A stretch of DNA of 64,000 bases from the NCBI GenBank assembly GCA_963556255.1, contig OY744612.1, positions 22,347,532-22,411,531 of the forward strand. Reading direction: 5' to 3'. The translations under genes were made by a program, and so were the position numbers. Below, one piece after another: positions 41,301 to 51,900 of this stretch. Source of the DNA: Allolobophora icterica. Lineage: Eukaryota > Annelida > Clitellata > Crassiclitellata > Lumbricidae. The notes under the pieces were generated by a model. It had not been told where the DNA came from, did no database searches, and was given only the letters and a program-made list of their open reading frames with translations. Position 1 is the first letter of the stretch; each line of letters starts with the position of its first letter.

Positions 41301-43526
41301 CCCTTCGCTCCAACCTCATCATGTCTAAACATATTGACAAAGTTCTGACATCAAGTTCTACCTCTCTACATGCTCAGGGTTTTGAGAGATCATGGTCTGT
41401 CCCCTCAGGCTTTGCATGATGTAGCAAGGGCTACCACTATATCTCGCCTTATGTACACCTCTCCAGCCTAGTGGGGTTATACCAGCAAATATGATAGGGA
41501 TAGGTTAGAACGCATGTTGCATCGAACCATGCGCAGAGGCTTCCTTCTGTCCTCTACCCCAAGTTTGGATAACATGATTGATGCTGCAGATGCTGGCTTT
41601 AAAAAAAATCTGTTACAAGCCTTACCATATCCTTCATGGTATTTTTGCCTCCCCCCGACAAAATAAACATGACTTACGGACTTGTACTCACAATTTTACC
41701 ATTCCCGCTAAAGATTAATGTAATTTATTCCTTGTGTTTTGTTATTAATTAATTAAAAGCTATTAATTAATTAAAAGCTATTAATTATCCTTCTCTTCTC
41801 TCAAAGCCATTCTAATGTTATCGTGCTTAGATGTTATCTGTTGCATTATTGTCAACTGGATTTGTTGAATTAAACGAATACTGATTGATTCTGTATTGCC
41901 ATTATCATAATGAACATAATGAACAATGATCGCCTGGTTCATTCATTGAACTTGTACCATACAGTTTGGCAGCTTGGCTGCATTTTGGTACTGAATAAAC
42001 ATTTCTAAGGATTTTTATTCCTTTGTTTTAGGTTTGTACAAAAGCCATCTGGCAACATTGGAGTCTATGATCCGACGGAAATCCACAGCCGTAGCTTATT
42101 GAAGTACTACATGAAGGAATCAATGATCAAACTTGGCCATCATCTTATCTTCTTCTTCTTGTTTCTCTACAAGTGAGTACTTACTTTAGAAGTACTTATT
42201 ACTATAAATTAAGCAGTACCGTTAGGTAATGTAGAGTAACTTAGAAAACCAAAATTTGTAAAGCATTTTAATTCAGCTACTGTTCTAAGGTAAGGTAACT
42301 GCTTATTTTTAACTGCATGTCTCACAGGGTGATCTGATCTGGTTGTTTCCGTGTCCCGTACTTCCACAGTGAAATATGGTACCATCACTGTGGTCAGCCC
42401 TTCATTCTGGAACAGGCTATGATGTTATGCACAACAGGAGCTTGTCTCTGTGTCTATAAATCGCAGTTGAAGACCATTCTACTTGATTGTAGTCTTGTTT
42501 GTCAAGCCGGAAGCACCTCTGAGGTTTCATGAAGAGCATAAATTTTCACTTACAATTACGATTTACTATGTGCCTGTATTAACATTAGTCCTTGGAGACA
42601 TGACCCTGGGTTGAAATATCTTTCAGTCTAGGTACAGACATGACACCTTTGAGAGATTCATAAAGATGCCAAGTTCATGTCCAGTTACATAGCAACAGCA
42701 TTCCCAGATAATTTTTAATTTTTTGTGTGTGCTACCTATGGAAACACTGATACTCTGGACATCATTAAAATGCTACATTTTGGGAACATTTCTACGACAT
42801 CATACCTGAAATAAAATTTGTCATATTATAAGGAGGATCTTGTGTATGGACAACAGGTCTGGAATATTATTAAATTGTAGAAAATGCTGTTGAAAGTTTT
42901 AACTTATAGCATACATAGGTTGACAAACAGGTTTCTGGAAGGCAACTTCTGTCGCTGCTTTGATACACTGCTGCTCAGCTTTTATGATAAAGAAATTGAA
43001 TTTTTATCATCTGTTTTACTGATTTAAATCTGAATATTAATTAAATTGACCAATTTACTAATATTCCAGACGTGTTGCCCATACACTGGACCTTTCTTAT
43101 AGCATTACACATTTTAATGCAGATTCTACTATGCTGTTGTGGATGTAGCTCCCAAATTTAATGAAACTTTAAAATATGACTCTGTTACACAATCTCATTG
43201 TGATTTGGTACTTGAATTTTTCAACAGGTAGTTTTATAACGATGTCCAGTGTAAAACATTATCCAAGGTGGCACAGAAGAAAATTCTAATGTACATGAAG
43301 AAATTTTAAATGTGGCTCCCACATTTGAGATAGTTACTGTTTATTGCAGTTCTGTCAAATTTTACAATAGCGTAGTTCTTGAACTTATTCCGCAGGTAGC
43401 GTTTTAAGAAATTTCAAATGTACCAGATATTATATTATTTGATTAGATTGGTGCTGAATTAGAAACCGAGTTCTGTAAACATGAATTGTATGTGTTTTTA
43501 GTTTGATAATTTCCTTGCTGAGCTGA
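38322..43526 (+). CDS. CNIH4: Cornichon family AMPA receptor auxiliary protein 4 homologue
   Basis: Coding exons: 38322-38393, 39722-39790, 41011-41123, 42032-42172 and 43502-43526. They join in frame to exactly 139 residues, the length of human CNIH4. The protein is an ER membrane cargo receptor that loads GPCRs and other clients into COPII vesicles. The N-terminus [20 protein letters not shown] is the first membrane segment. [19 protein letters not shown] in exon 2 is the CNIH4 signature. Exon 3 gives [20 protein letters not shown], and exon 4 gives the conserved [16 protein letters not shown] and [16 protein letters not shown]. All splice sites are GT-AG. The last exon encodes only LIISLLS plus a stop; it was chosen for its acceptor, phase and the resulting length. 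The start ATGGCGG fits the family N-terminus. Confidence 0.94.
40240..40740 (+). mobile_element. Degenerate LINE fragment (RT C-terminal region)
   Basis: Broken frames read LKSLHWLPF and, further on, [13 protein letters not shown] with [11 protein letters not shown], the usual LINE C-terminal landmarks. Several stops interrupt it. It lies in CNIH4 intron 2. Confidence 0.7.
41226..41895 (+). mobile_element. Degenerate LINE fragment with GATT-type end
   Basis: Frames with stops and shifts read [34 protein letters not shown] and [20 protein letters not shown], then a conserved [17 protein letters not shown] end. All are typical of a LINE reverse transcriptase C-terminus. The 3' end near 41,885 is ACTGATTGATT. 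It lies in CNIH4 intron 3. Confidence 0.72.
42345..42560 (+). mobile_element. Short LINE/SINE remnant
   Basis: The frame [13 protein letters not shown] matches the GPxxWNxLP landmark of LINE C-termini. It is followed by a LINE/SINE-like tail with CACCTCTGAGG and TTACAATTACGATT. It lies in CNIH4 intron 4. Confidence 0.5.
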
Positions 43527-45268
43527 TACGAAGACAAGAATGATCAGCTGCAACATCTTTTAACAACTGAATGACATGAGGATCAAATTTATACGAAGCA
43601 ATTTCGTCTATGCATTTGTAACTTTATAGCTTTTGGGAATTTACATGGAAGTCTAAGTTAATTAGTGGCAGCAGTAATATTAATCGTGTGAGCTTTAGCA
43701 ATAATTTTGTTGGGATTGTTCAACTGACCACAACTCAGCAGTTGGGACATTTCCAGTTACTCATAGATTGCATGCAAGATTTAGATGAATGACATTGTAC
43801 TTACATGTATATGGTTGTTACTCGCTGATTTTTTCACGACTTCTGGGACCACAGAGTTTATGCAGTAAACGGAGTTTTCTTAATAGTTTTAATTGTTGAT
43901 TTTTTTATATAAATTGAATTGATTCATTGCCTTTGAATTTAGTTTGGTGGGGCAGAACTTTTGGCAAGAACATTAAAATATAATTATGTGATGGGAAAAA
44001 TTTATTCAGTAGGAAATACATGTAGGTTGATTGAGTGGAGAAACTTCCTCAATTGAAAAATCACACTTGGGTCAAGTTCCCCCACATGAGCATTGTCAGT
44101 TTTCGATATGTCAAATCTTTGGAACATAAATCCTGTTGAGACAGCCTGGTTCTAATGAATAAGCCTGGCTGTTGGGGTATTAATTGACGATTATTAAGCC
44201 CATTTTCAGTTACATCTAATGAATTGCATACTTTTTACAGTTCTGGCTAAATACTGGTTTAAGAATCATGTTTGCTAAAATCAGATGACATGGGGACATA
44301 GTGGGTCTCTGATTTCAAATGCCAAAAACAAGTCACTAGCGTTGTGGAAAAAGATTGTCTTTACATGTCCCATATATAATATTTTAGTTTGCATTCAAAA
44401 CTATGTGTAGAGTTCCACCTCTTCAAGAATAACCCTATTCCATCCACTCTGCCACCTACCAATTTCGGTCAACCTAACCGCAACCCACCATTCACCATAA
44501 CGGCTTGTGATTTTCTAGCAACTGGATTTTTTCTTCATGTGGTGTCTCAGCAATCCCTTTTACTTGACGTAGTGTTTCTGAATAAGCTGGTGTTCTGCTT
44601 AGCTCTTAAGTAGTATTTTAGCAGTTTACAAGATTACGATTAACGGACTGATTGCTATTTAAAAAGTTATCACAGATGCGGTATGTGCAAATGAAGGACC
44701 ATAGCATGAGTAACTCCAATCACTTGCAACTGAGGACTCTGTGGAGATTGTGGTAGAGAGATTCTATCAAAACCATGGAAGGGACAATGTATTGGACCAG
44801 CACCAAAACAGGTGTGGAAAAGTCCTATGATCTTGCTTGCAACAAAGCTATGTCTTTTGAGGACTCTTGTGTGGCTGGTGGCAACGTATAGCTGTGAGAG
44901 CTGGACAATTTAGAAAGACAAGAAAGCAATGCAGTTGAAATGAATTAAGTGTCTGGCAGATTCTTGGGGTATCTTGGACTGCGAGGAAAACGACTGGGTG
45001 TTGGTGACTGCTGGAGATAAGCAGTCTAGGCTCGGATTGATCAGAAGGAGCTTTCGTGGTTTTTGCATGTACTGCGGAAGATTGGAGGTTGCCTGAAGGA
45101 GATTATCCAAGGCACAGTTCCACAGAAAAGCTCCAGGAAGACAGACTGACAACATAACGTCATGGACTGATTTATCGTTAGATCAGTTGTTGAGGAAGAC
45201 AAGAGACAGAACCAGATGAACAAAATTGTCTGTGGTGCAGCCACTCCTCACGGAGGACGGTTGAAGAC
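43527..45268. other. Intergenic spacer after CNIH4
   Basis: No gene is recognised. A dispersed SINE-tail-like segment lies at about 44,577-44,640 (GAATAAGCTGGTGTTCTGCT). The region 44,680-45,250 reads like a decayed retrotransposon, but no intact motif can be shown. Confidence 0.45.
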
Positions 45269-45506
45269 ATGGGCGGCGATCATGGGGCGTCGAGGGGGAC
45301 AAGTCCCCCACCTTTAAGATTGGGAGGGGACACACCATACATTTGCCTCCCCCCACTTTTTGAAGAAAACCCAAAAAAAGTCGTCAAAATGTTTCCTAGA
45401 AATGGTTAAAAAATTTCTTTGACCTTTTTTGACCAGGTCAGTTCAAAACTCTTCACCAGATCAGTTCAACAGTGTCCCCCACCTGTGAAACAAGATCGCC
45501 GCCAGT
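45269..45506. mobile_element. GGCGGCGATC-family element, complete, 10-bp TSD
   Basis: GGTTGAAGAC is duplicated at 45,259-45,268 and 45,507-45,516. The left end is ATGGGCGGCGATC; the right end read inward is ACTGGCGGCGATC. The interior holds C-rich modules (AAGTCCCCCACCTTTAAG). There is no coding capacity. A 10-11 bp duplication does not fit hAT (8), Harbinger (3) or mariner (TA). Mutator-like is one candidate group. Confidence 0.87.
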
Positions 45507-45895
45507 GGTTGAAGACAACTACTGTATATATAATTAACCTCTTGGAACTTGAAGATTACGGAGAAGAGCAAGAGCACCAAAAACGGCCAGAAATTTTCGC
45601 GTAGGCCCTGTATTAGTTAATATCAGCAGCTTCTCATTATCCAGCACCTATGACGAACTAAAAAGTAGGAATATTGTTCTTAGACTAAGCAGTCAGTAGG
45701 CCTACTTTAAACTAGGTCAGTCGACCACAAATTACAAATTCGGCATGCTATTGTTTTTATTCAGCAATTTAACACAGTAGGCCTACAGGCGCATATGTAT
45801 AGGCCCTACAGATCGACTTACATACATACATAATTATATCAATCTATTCATCAAATATGGTAGGCACAGAAACAAACGATATACATACTCTGGAC

Positions 45896-46086
45896 CAGAG
45901 GCGCAACTTCGGTCTAAAAAGTGGGGGTATAAAATTCTTCACTTTCGATTTTCGCATGGAGACCATCCCTGGGAAGGCACAATAATAAAATATTGATTTG
46001 GCATTGTTTAAAAATGGGGGATACGGTACTCCAGTCAAAAAATTGGGGGTACGGGTACCCTCGTACCCCCACAAATTACGCCTACG
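45896..46086. mobile_element. hAT MITE, AGGCGTAA family, with 8-bp TSD
   Basis: CTCTGGAC is duplicated at 45,888-45,895 and 46,087-46,094. The ends are CAGAGGCGCAACTT and, from the right, CGTAGGCGTAATTT. It shares internal modules with the 17,403 copy. Confidence 0.88.
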
Positions 46087-46249
46087 CTCTGGACAGTAGA
46101 CCTAAGTACTCATATCACATAGTCCACATAGTAGTACATTTGTACAAACACTCAAAGCGTACATATTCGTACATATGCACATACTTTCACTGCGTCCTGG
46201 TTTTCAGCATGCTTTGTAGGCTATGCATGCGTTGTGCAACAGGCACTAA

Positions 46250-46712
46250 GAGGTCGTCCATAAAGGACGTCCGCAAAATATGACCCACTTTAGTCCCCTC
46301 CCTCCCCTTGTCCGCATTTGACCTTACCCTCCCTCCCCCTTTGCGGACGTCCGCACGCTGAAGCCAATTTTTAATGTCGTCGTCATTATTTTACAATTAT
46401 TCCACAGTTCCTGTGCACGTTTAAGTGACAGTTCAGGTTTCATATCGCAGGATGCGCAGTAGGCTAATAAAAGCCTCTTTAAAGTCACAGTAAAGATTAT
46501 ACCATGCAAGTGGTTTCAGAAAATCACTTTACTGACCTTTTCGTCTTTCGGGTAAGGCTGAAACAAGGTGGTGTTTAAAAAACAATCAAATTTAAAAGTT
46601 TAGATGCGGACGTCCGCACTGGTCATAACCCTCCCTCCCCTTGTCCGCATTTGTCCGCATTTCGATGACCCCTCCCTCCCTCTCATTGCGGATGTCCTTT
46701 ATGGATGACCCC
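46250..46712. mobile_element. PIF/Harbinger-like MITE with TAA duplications
   Basis: The ends are GAGGTCGTCCATAAAGGACG and, from the right, GGGGTCATCCATAAAGGACA, each continuing into TCCGCA. TAA flanks both sides (46,247-46,249 and 46,713-46,715), matching the 3-bp TWA duplication of Harbinger elements. Internal copies of GCGGACGTCCGCA are present near both ends. Confidence 0.78.
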
Positions 46713-46767
46713 TAACGGCCTAACACTTATTATTCATTGTTATAGTAATTGGGGAGGGGATAGATGA

Positions 46768-46820
46768 ATGGTAACACTCATGGCCAGAAGAGCATTAGGT
46801 TCGCGGTTCGATACCGTTAA
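46768..46820 (+). repeat. tRNA-derived SINE head (weak)
   Basis: A box A-like TGGTAACACTCATGG and a box B-like GCGGTTCGATACC are present. Confidence 0.4.
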
Positions 46821-46950
46821 CCCCCTCTAGAGCGGACGCCTTGCATGGCTGCCAAAACTTGTGTTTAGGCCTAATTAAGATCTTTATATTTGTACTGCCA
46901 TGTTTCAATGTAATCGTACTGCGTACTTGTTAGTTTGAATTAATAAAGAC

Positions 46951-46990
46951 AATTATTATTATTGTTGTTGTTGTTATTATTATTATTATG
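46951..46990. repeat. (ATT/GTT)n microsatellite
   Basis: A short mixed triplet run. Confidence 0.85.
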
Positions 46991-47069
46991 TTCATTTAAA
47001 ATAAATGCAAGCGAAATACATACTATACATACTTATTGTTTTAATAATAGATCGTATATTTGAGGAGGT

Positions 47070-47286
47070 CAAACAAATGACGTCATAGCCGACCTGTTTC
47101 GAGTTCTTCGAACGACGTCATCACAAAAGGGAACCAGCGCATTGTGTTTAATTTCCGGTCGTATCGAATATAATGTATATTTTTCAAATTATTCCGTATT
47201 TTATTGTTCAAATTGTTGCCTAAAGTTATTATACTAAACTGTGGCGCCGAACTACAAAAGCATTTGGAACCAGGTTCCTCCATGTT
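47070..47286 (+). promoter_or_regulatory. Putative promoter and first exon of the bromodomain gene
   Basis: A perfect CRE palindrome TGACGTCA lies at 47,078-47,085. A one-base variant CGACGTCA lies at 47,113-47,120. About 170 bp downstream is a consensus splice donor, CATGTT|GTAAGT, with the junction at 47,286/47,287. The coding start of the bromodomain gene is in an exon with its own acceptor (48,982), so an upstream exon is required, and this is the best placed one. The ATG touching the donor is not in use in the model given. Confidence 0.45.
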
Positions 47287-48189
47287 GTAAGTATTTCTAT
47301 TTATTTTGGTTTTTGTGACGATCGATGTGCGTTGTGGTGCTTGACTGTTGTGGTGACGCGAACTGGCGCTGCTCTCAGAATTTAAGTTGCATTCGCATTA
47401 GGCAGAGACTTTTTATGTATGATGAACAGATCATGGCATTTCATTTTAAAATTTGTTTTAATATTTTGTTACTCCTTTCGTGTACAGATATTTTTAATAT
47501 TTCTAAGTAATTGGGTTGAGATGACGCCATTGTTAATGACGTATAGAGACTTGAACCGTTTGGAAGCGTGGCATAAAGAAACTTGAAACTTAGGGAAGCT
47601 TGACTTTCTTCCTTCAGATGAATCTTAACATATTCTAACGACAGTTCACGTTTTTAAATCTAAAAACTTGTACTGTTAAATTTCACTGACTCCAAATAGG
47701 TGGAGGGGCTGAGTTCACTATATAGCGTGGTGTTGTAAAAACAATCACGATTTTTGCCAGTGTTGTGGATGTGACATTGTAGTAGGCCCTAACTTTGGAT
47801 TGACTTCCTGTAATTGTCACAGGATATTATGAAACCTTGTGCATTGCTAATGTAGCAATAATTTTTTCACGCATTGTACATTATTATTATTTATTATTAT
47901 TATCATTACGATTACAGACTTTTATATGACATAAATTTATGAATTAACTAGAAAAGCACCTGTTGATGGAAAAATGTAAGTTTCTCATAAACTGTTTAAG
48001 AAATAGAGTACATCGTTGTGATGAGTACATCACCAATGTTACAGATAGTGATTCATGTTTTCTACCTTGTGCATTATTGCTACATTTTCGATGTCTTGTG
48101 CATTATTGTGCACTTCTGAACTTTGTAAGGAGGGCGTTATGCTGTAATAGTTGTATTGTATTGTATTATTGATTCTGTCATCTCTTTCA

Positions 48190-48243
48190 TATGGAGAATT
48201 TATATAGCGCCTCTTCAAGGCTATCTACTCAGAAGCCTGGTAT
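48190..48243 (-). mobile_element. LINE 3'-end fragment
   Basis: AATTTATATAGCGCC with TCTTCAAGG and CTACTCAGAAG matches the reverse of the 3' end of the LINE at 14,283. Confidence 0.55.
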
Positions 48244-48517
48244 CATGTATCATTGATGACTTTTACTGCATTATTAAAACATCACTGCTGCCTTATGTCG
48301 TATTAACATTTAATTGAAGCCTTATTCATTATTAATACATCGTTAGTGTTTTGTGATATCAGCAGTACCAAATGCGTCGTAATTGATGATTTTCAAGTGT
48401 TTTGATTAGTATCTACGACTTGTTATGCTCGTCTACCAAAAACCTTTGCCTGGTTCAAGATTATCTTTGCTTTTGAATCTTGCTGAAAAACAACATAATG
48501 TATTCAACTGGACTTCT

Positions 48518-48588
48518 TTAACACTTTAACGATGAGAGTGTACTTATAGTGACTGGGAAACCAATGCAACTCATTGTTATAGTGTTAA
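48518..48588. mobile_element. Hairpin micro-MITE copy 2
   Basis: The arms TTAACACTTTAACGATGAG and CTCATTGTTATAGTGTTAA flank a core with GACTGGGAAACCAATGCAA. The copy is 71 bp long. Confidence 0.75.
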
Positions 48589-48992
48589 TGGGAATGCCTT
48601 TCAGAAAGGCTCAAGGCTCACTATTTCTCATTTTCTTTAAAACTGCTCTTCACTTGGCGACTGACAAACTGCGCTTCAGATTCGCATTTCTGTGTGACTG
48701 CACGCGTTAAAAATTTTCGTAATAATAATGCATTACTGCTTTAGGAAGTGCTTGATGATAACCAGTTAGCTGTGCAGATTAGGTGTTTATTCCGTTGAGA
48801 TTAATGTAATAGAATAATTGCACAGAGTCAAATGACTTGTTAAAAAATATGCATCTGCATACTTTTTTGGTTTCTTCATTTGGCTTTTTAAAATTTTTTC
48901 TGTTGTGCCTGTGAGTAATGTTTTAACATAATTTTCATAGTTGCTGATGGATGTTTTTGTTTGGATGCTGTTTTTTTTAAAGGAAATTCCGA

Positions 48993-51900
48993 ATGTCTAA
49001 AGAGAAGCCAGTAGCCTCTGGTACAAGCATGAGGGGACGCTACGCATACAAAATATCTCGTACATCACCTGCAGGTATTTGTCAGTTTGTTGGGACATCT
49101 CTTTTATTTGTAATTTATTTTTTAGGTAAACTAATGATTAGTTGGACTGTACAAATGTCTTAATTATAATCAAGGTTTGTGTTGCAACCGTTCTAGAGAA
49201 ACTATTCAGAGGCGCTCCAGACCTGACGACATGAAACTACAATTGAGCAGAATTTGTAATTGTAATTGAACATTTGTGTAACGCTGCTCAAAGTGCAAGA
49301 CAAATTCAAGGTACTGTCTGCGCTAGACTATATGATGTTAAATGCAATTAAGAACAGAACTTTTTTGGTTAGCAAACCCCTTTGCTTAGAAAAATAGAAA
49401 GTCATAAGTGGCAGGTATTCTACACCCAAGGGCTGTGTAAAGTCTTGGAGGTGATTGCTGTTTTGAAGCTTTTCTTTTTGATGGAGCCTGTGATTTTCTT
49501 TTCTGCAGGTGGTGGTGATGCTCCAGTAGAAAAAGCAGTGAGTTTAATTTTGACTTATTATCATAAAACGGTTGTATAGACGTCTACAAATTTCATTAGA
49601 GTAGACTCTTTGCTATAGAAAGAGAAACAAATCAACATTTCTGTGTCTTAAAAAATACCTAATCATGTTACTGAATTTCTGGAATGTTCTTTAGCATATG
49701 TTGGCATGACAGAAACTGTGATAAAGGAAAGTGGTGCATGAAAAATATAGCGTATATATTTTAGTGTGGTAATGTTTATGCGTTGCTTGGATTGGTGTGT
49801 TAGGCGCCTACCAAGAGAGTATGTCTTGGTGGTCGTGGAAGAGAATGGGCAGCAGAGAGTCTGAAGCTACTGGAAACAATGGCAGCCTCCGACGATGCAA
49901 AGTTATTCCTAGAGCCGATGAATCCACTCAGATACCCCGTAAGTGCTGCTCCAACATGGTCTGCATGTGGTCTCTCTGACTTCTAAAAACTCTATTTATT
50001 TGGATACTACTGTTTTTTTTTATTATACTGTTAAATTTGTGTGGCACCTTGAAGAGTAGAAACTGCTTGATGCTTCTGTTGTGAGAGCCGCATAGAAAAT
50101 GGTGATAGTCCTAGGTGTGCCCAATAGAAATGTGAACGTTTTATGCAAGACAAACGGAACTAGGCAACACTTACATGCATGACCTGCAGATTTACATTTA
50201 TGCATAAATTCCACATAAATAGGGAACATTTACTTTGTGTGTGTAAATTTATGTGCAGTTCTTGATTTTTGTGGCGTTTAATGAATTGTTCATATTTATT
50301 TGGCTCCGAAAGGGACATAGTCATTGTGACCTTATGTTCCCCATGTGATGGAGCATACGTATAGTACCTCAGAAGCGAAATGCGTCTGGTAACGGACATT
50401 GTTACATTCAATTTCTTTTCAGAGATTGTCTATACTTGGCCGTGAAAAATACATAATTGTTGCAGCCTGATGATTCCCACTCTATCCCTAACTGTAGTCA
50501 TAAATGTGTATCAATCAATCAATCAATCAATTAGACATTTATATAGCGCGCTCTTCAAGGCAACTATTCAGAGGCGCTCCGAGCACAACCTCGACGAAAG
50601 AGAATGTGAGAGGATATCTGTGTTGCACCATAGAAGCACATTGCTTCTGGTAACTTAAAGCATACGGTACATTTGATATTTCTATTGTGATTTGTAGGAA
50701 TATTACAATATGGTTCGCGATCCAATTGATCTGTCAAAGATCATGTTGAAATTCCACGGTGGCTCGTACCCAGGTCTTTTTCACTTCAGCGAAGACATGA
50801 ACCTGATGTTTGACAACTACAAGAGATTCTTTAAAGACAGCAGCACCGAGGTATCAATCTACACTGGAACTTCATTTATAATGTTGTCTATTGGAGCCAT
50901 AGATATTACTGAGTATTAATGATGTTATGCTTGTATGAAGCGATGTTGCAGACCATTTTATATCTGAATTCTTGTCTTCATGTTACATATTGTTAGGAAG
51001 TGCTGGGTATTTGAAAGCGGATATATACACCATTAACAAGCGACAGTTGATAGGCCGGTGTAGAATTCCTTGATCCCATTGTTTCACTTAGATTTTTGCA
51101 AAGAAGAATGGAAAAAGGAGTGACTAGAGAAGATTTGTTGGGCATTGTATGAATAAGCTTAGGCATGCAATGTTGGCATGTCCTTGCTGGGAGGCAATAA
51201 GAGACGAGTTTGCAATATATTCAAAGTTATCAGATGAATTTGAAGAGTGGAAGGATGGATATGTTTGTGCTGCAAATATTTGTAGTAAAGTGATTAATGA
51301 CTCAATCTGTTAGAGGATCAGATTTAAGTTACTGAGTACTTGAATAATTTTCAGCACTTGTCTGTATGCATACAACATCTGAACATTGAAGAAAGCAGAC
51401 TTTAGTAAAAAAAAAGATGCCATTCAAAATGTGTCTTACTGCTGGAGAAAGATTATGAAAATGGGAGGAAGCATAGGAGACATGATACAGTTAATATATA
51501 CCAATATATACAGCTTTGTATATATATTGTGCTATGTGTTGTGTTTGTTTATTCAAATGATACTGAAATCTCTAATGATGTTTTGTGTTTGTTTTTGTTA
51601 GGCCTATCATCAAGTGCGACGGTTGGGTTCATGGTTTGACACAGAACTAGACCAGATCAAAGCGAAATGGTATCGAATCTGTGATAATGGTTCCCGGGTT
51701 GTGTAAGCAATTCTTTCCTGTGCAGTTTGATTCTTCTCTGCTTGGAAGTTTTGCAAACCATTCTATTTTCCAATTCCTAACGTCTTGGATAGAATAGTCT
51801 TAGGCAACCGTTTCACTACGAGCAAGACCTGTGGGGCATATCTGTCAAACCTACAGTTTAGAGCAGCTTACTGAGAACTCCCTTTCCACTTCATAAGGAT

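Noticed and set aside
42316..42335. Alternative CNIH4 last exon at CTCACAG|GGTGATCTGA
   Set aside because: It would add only Lys-Val-Ile and shorten the conserved last membrane segment. The 43,502 exon gives the family length.
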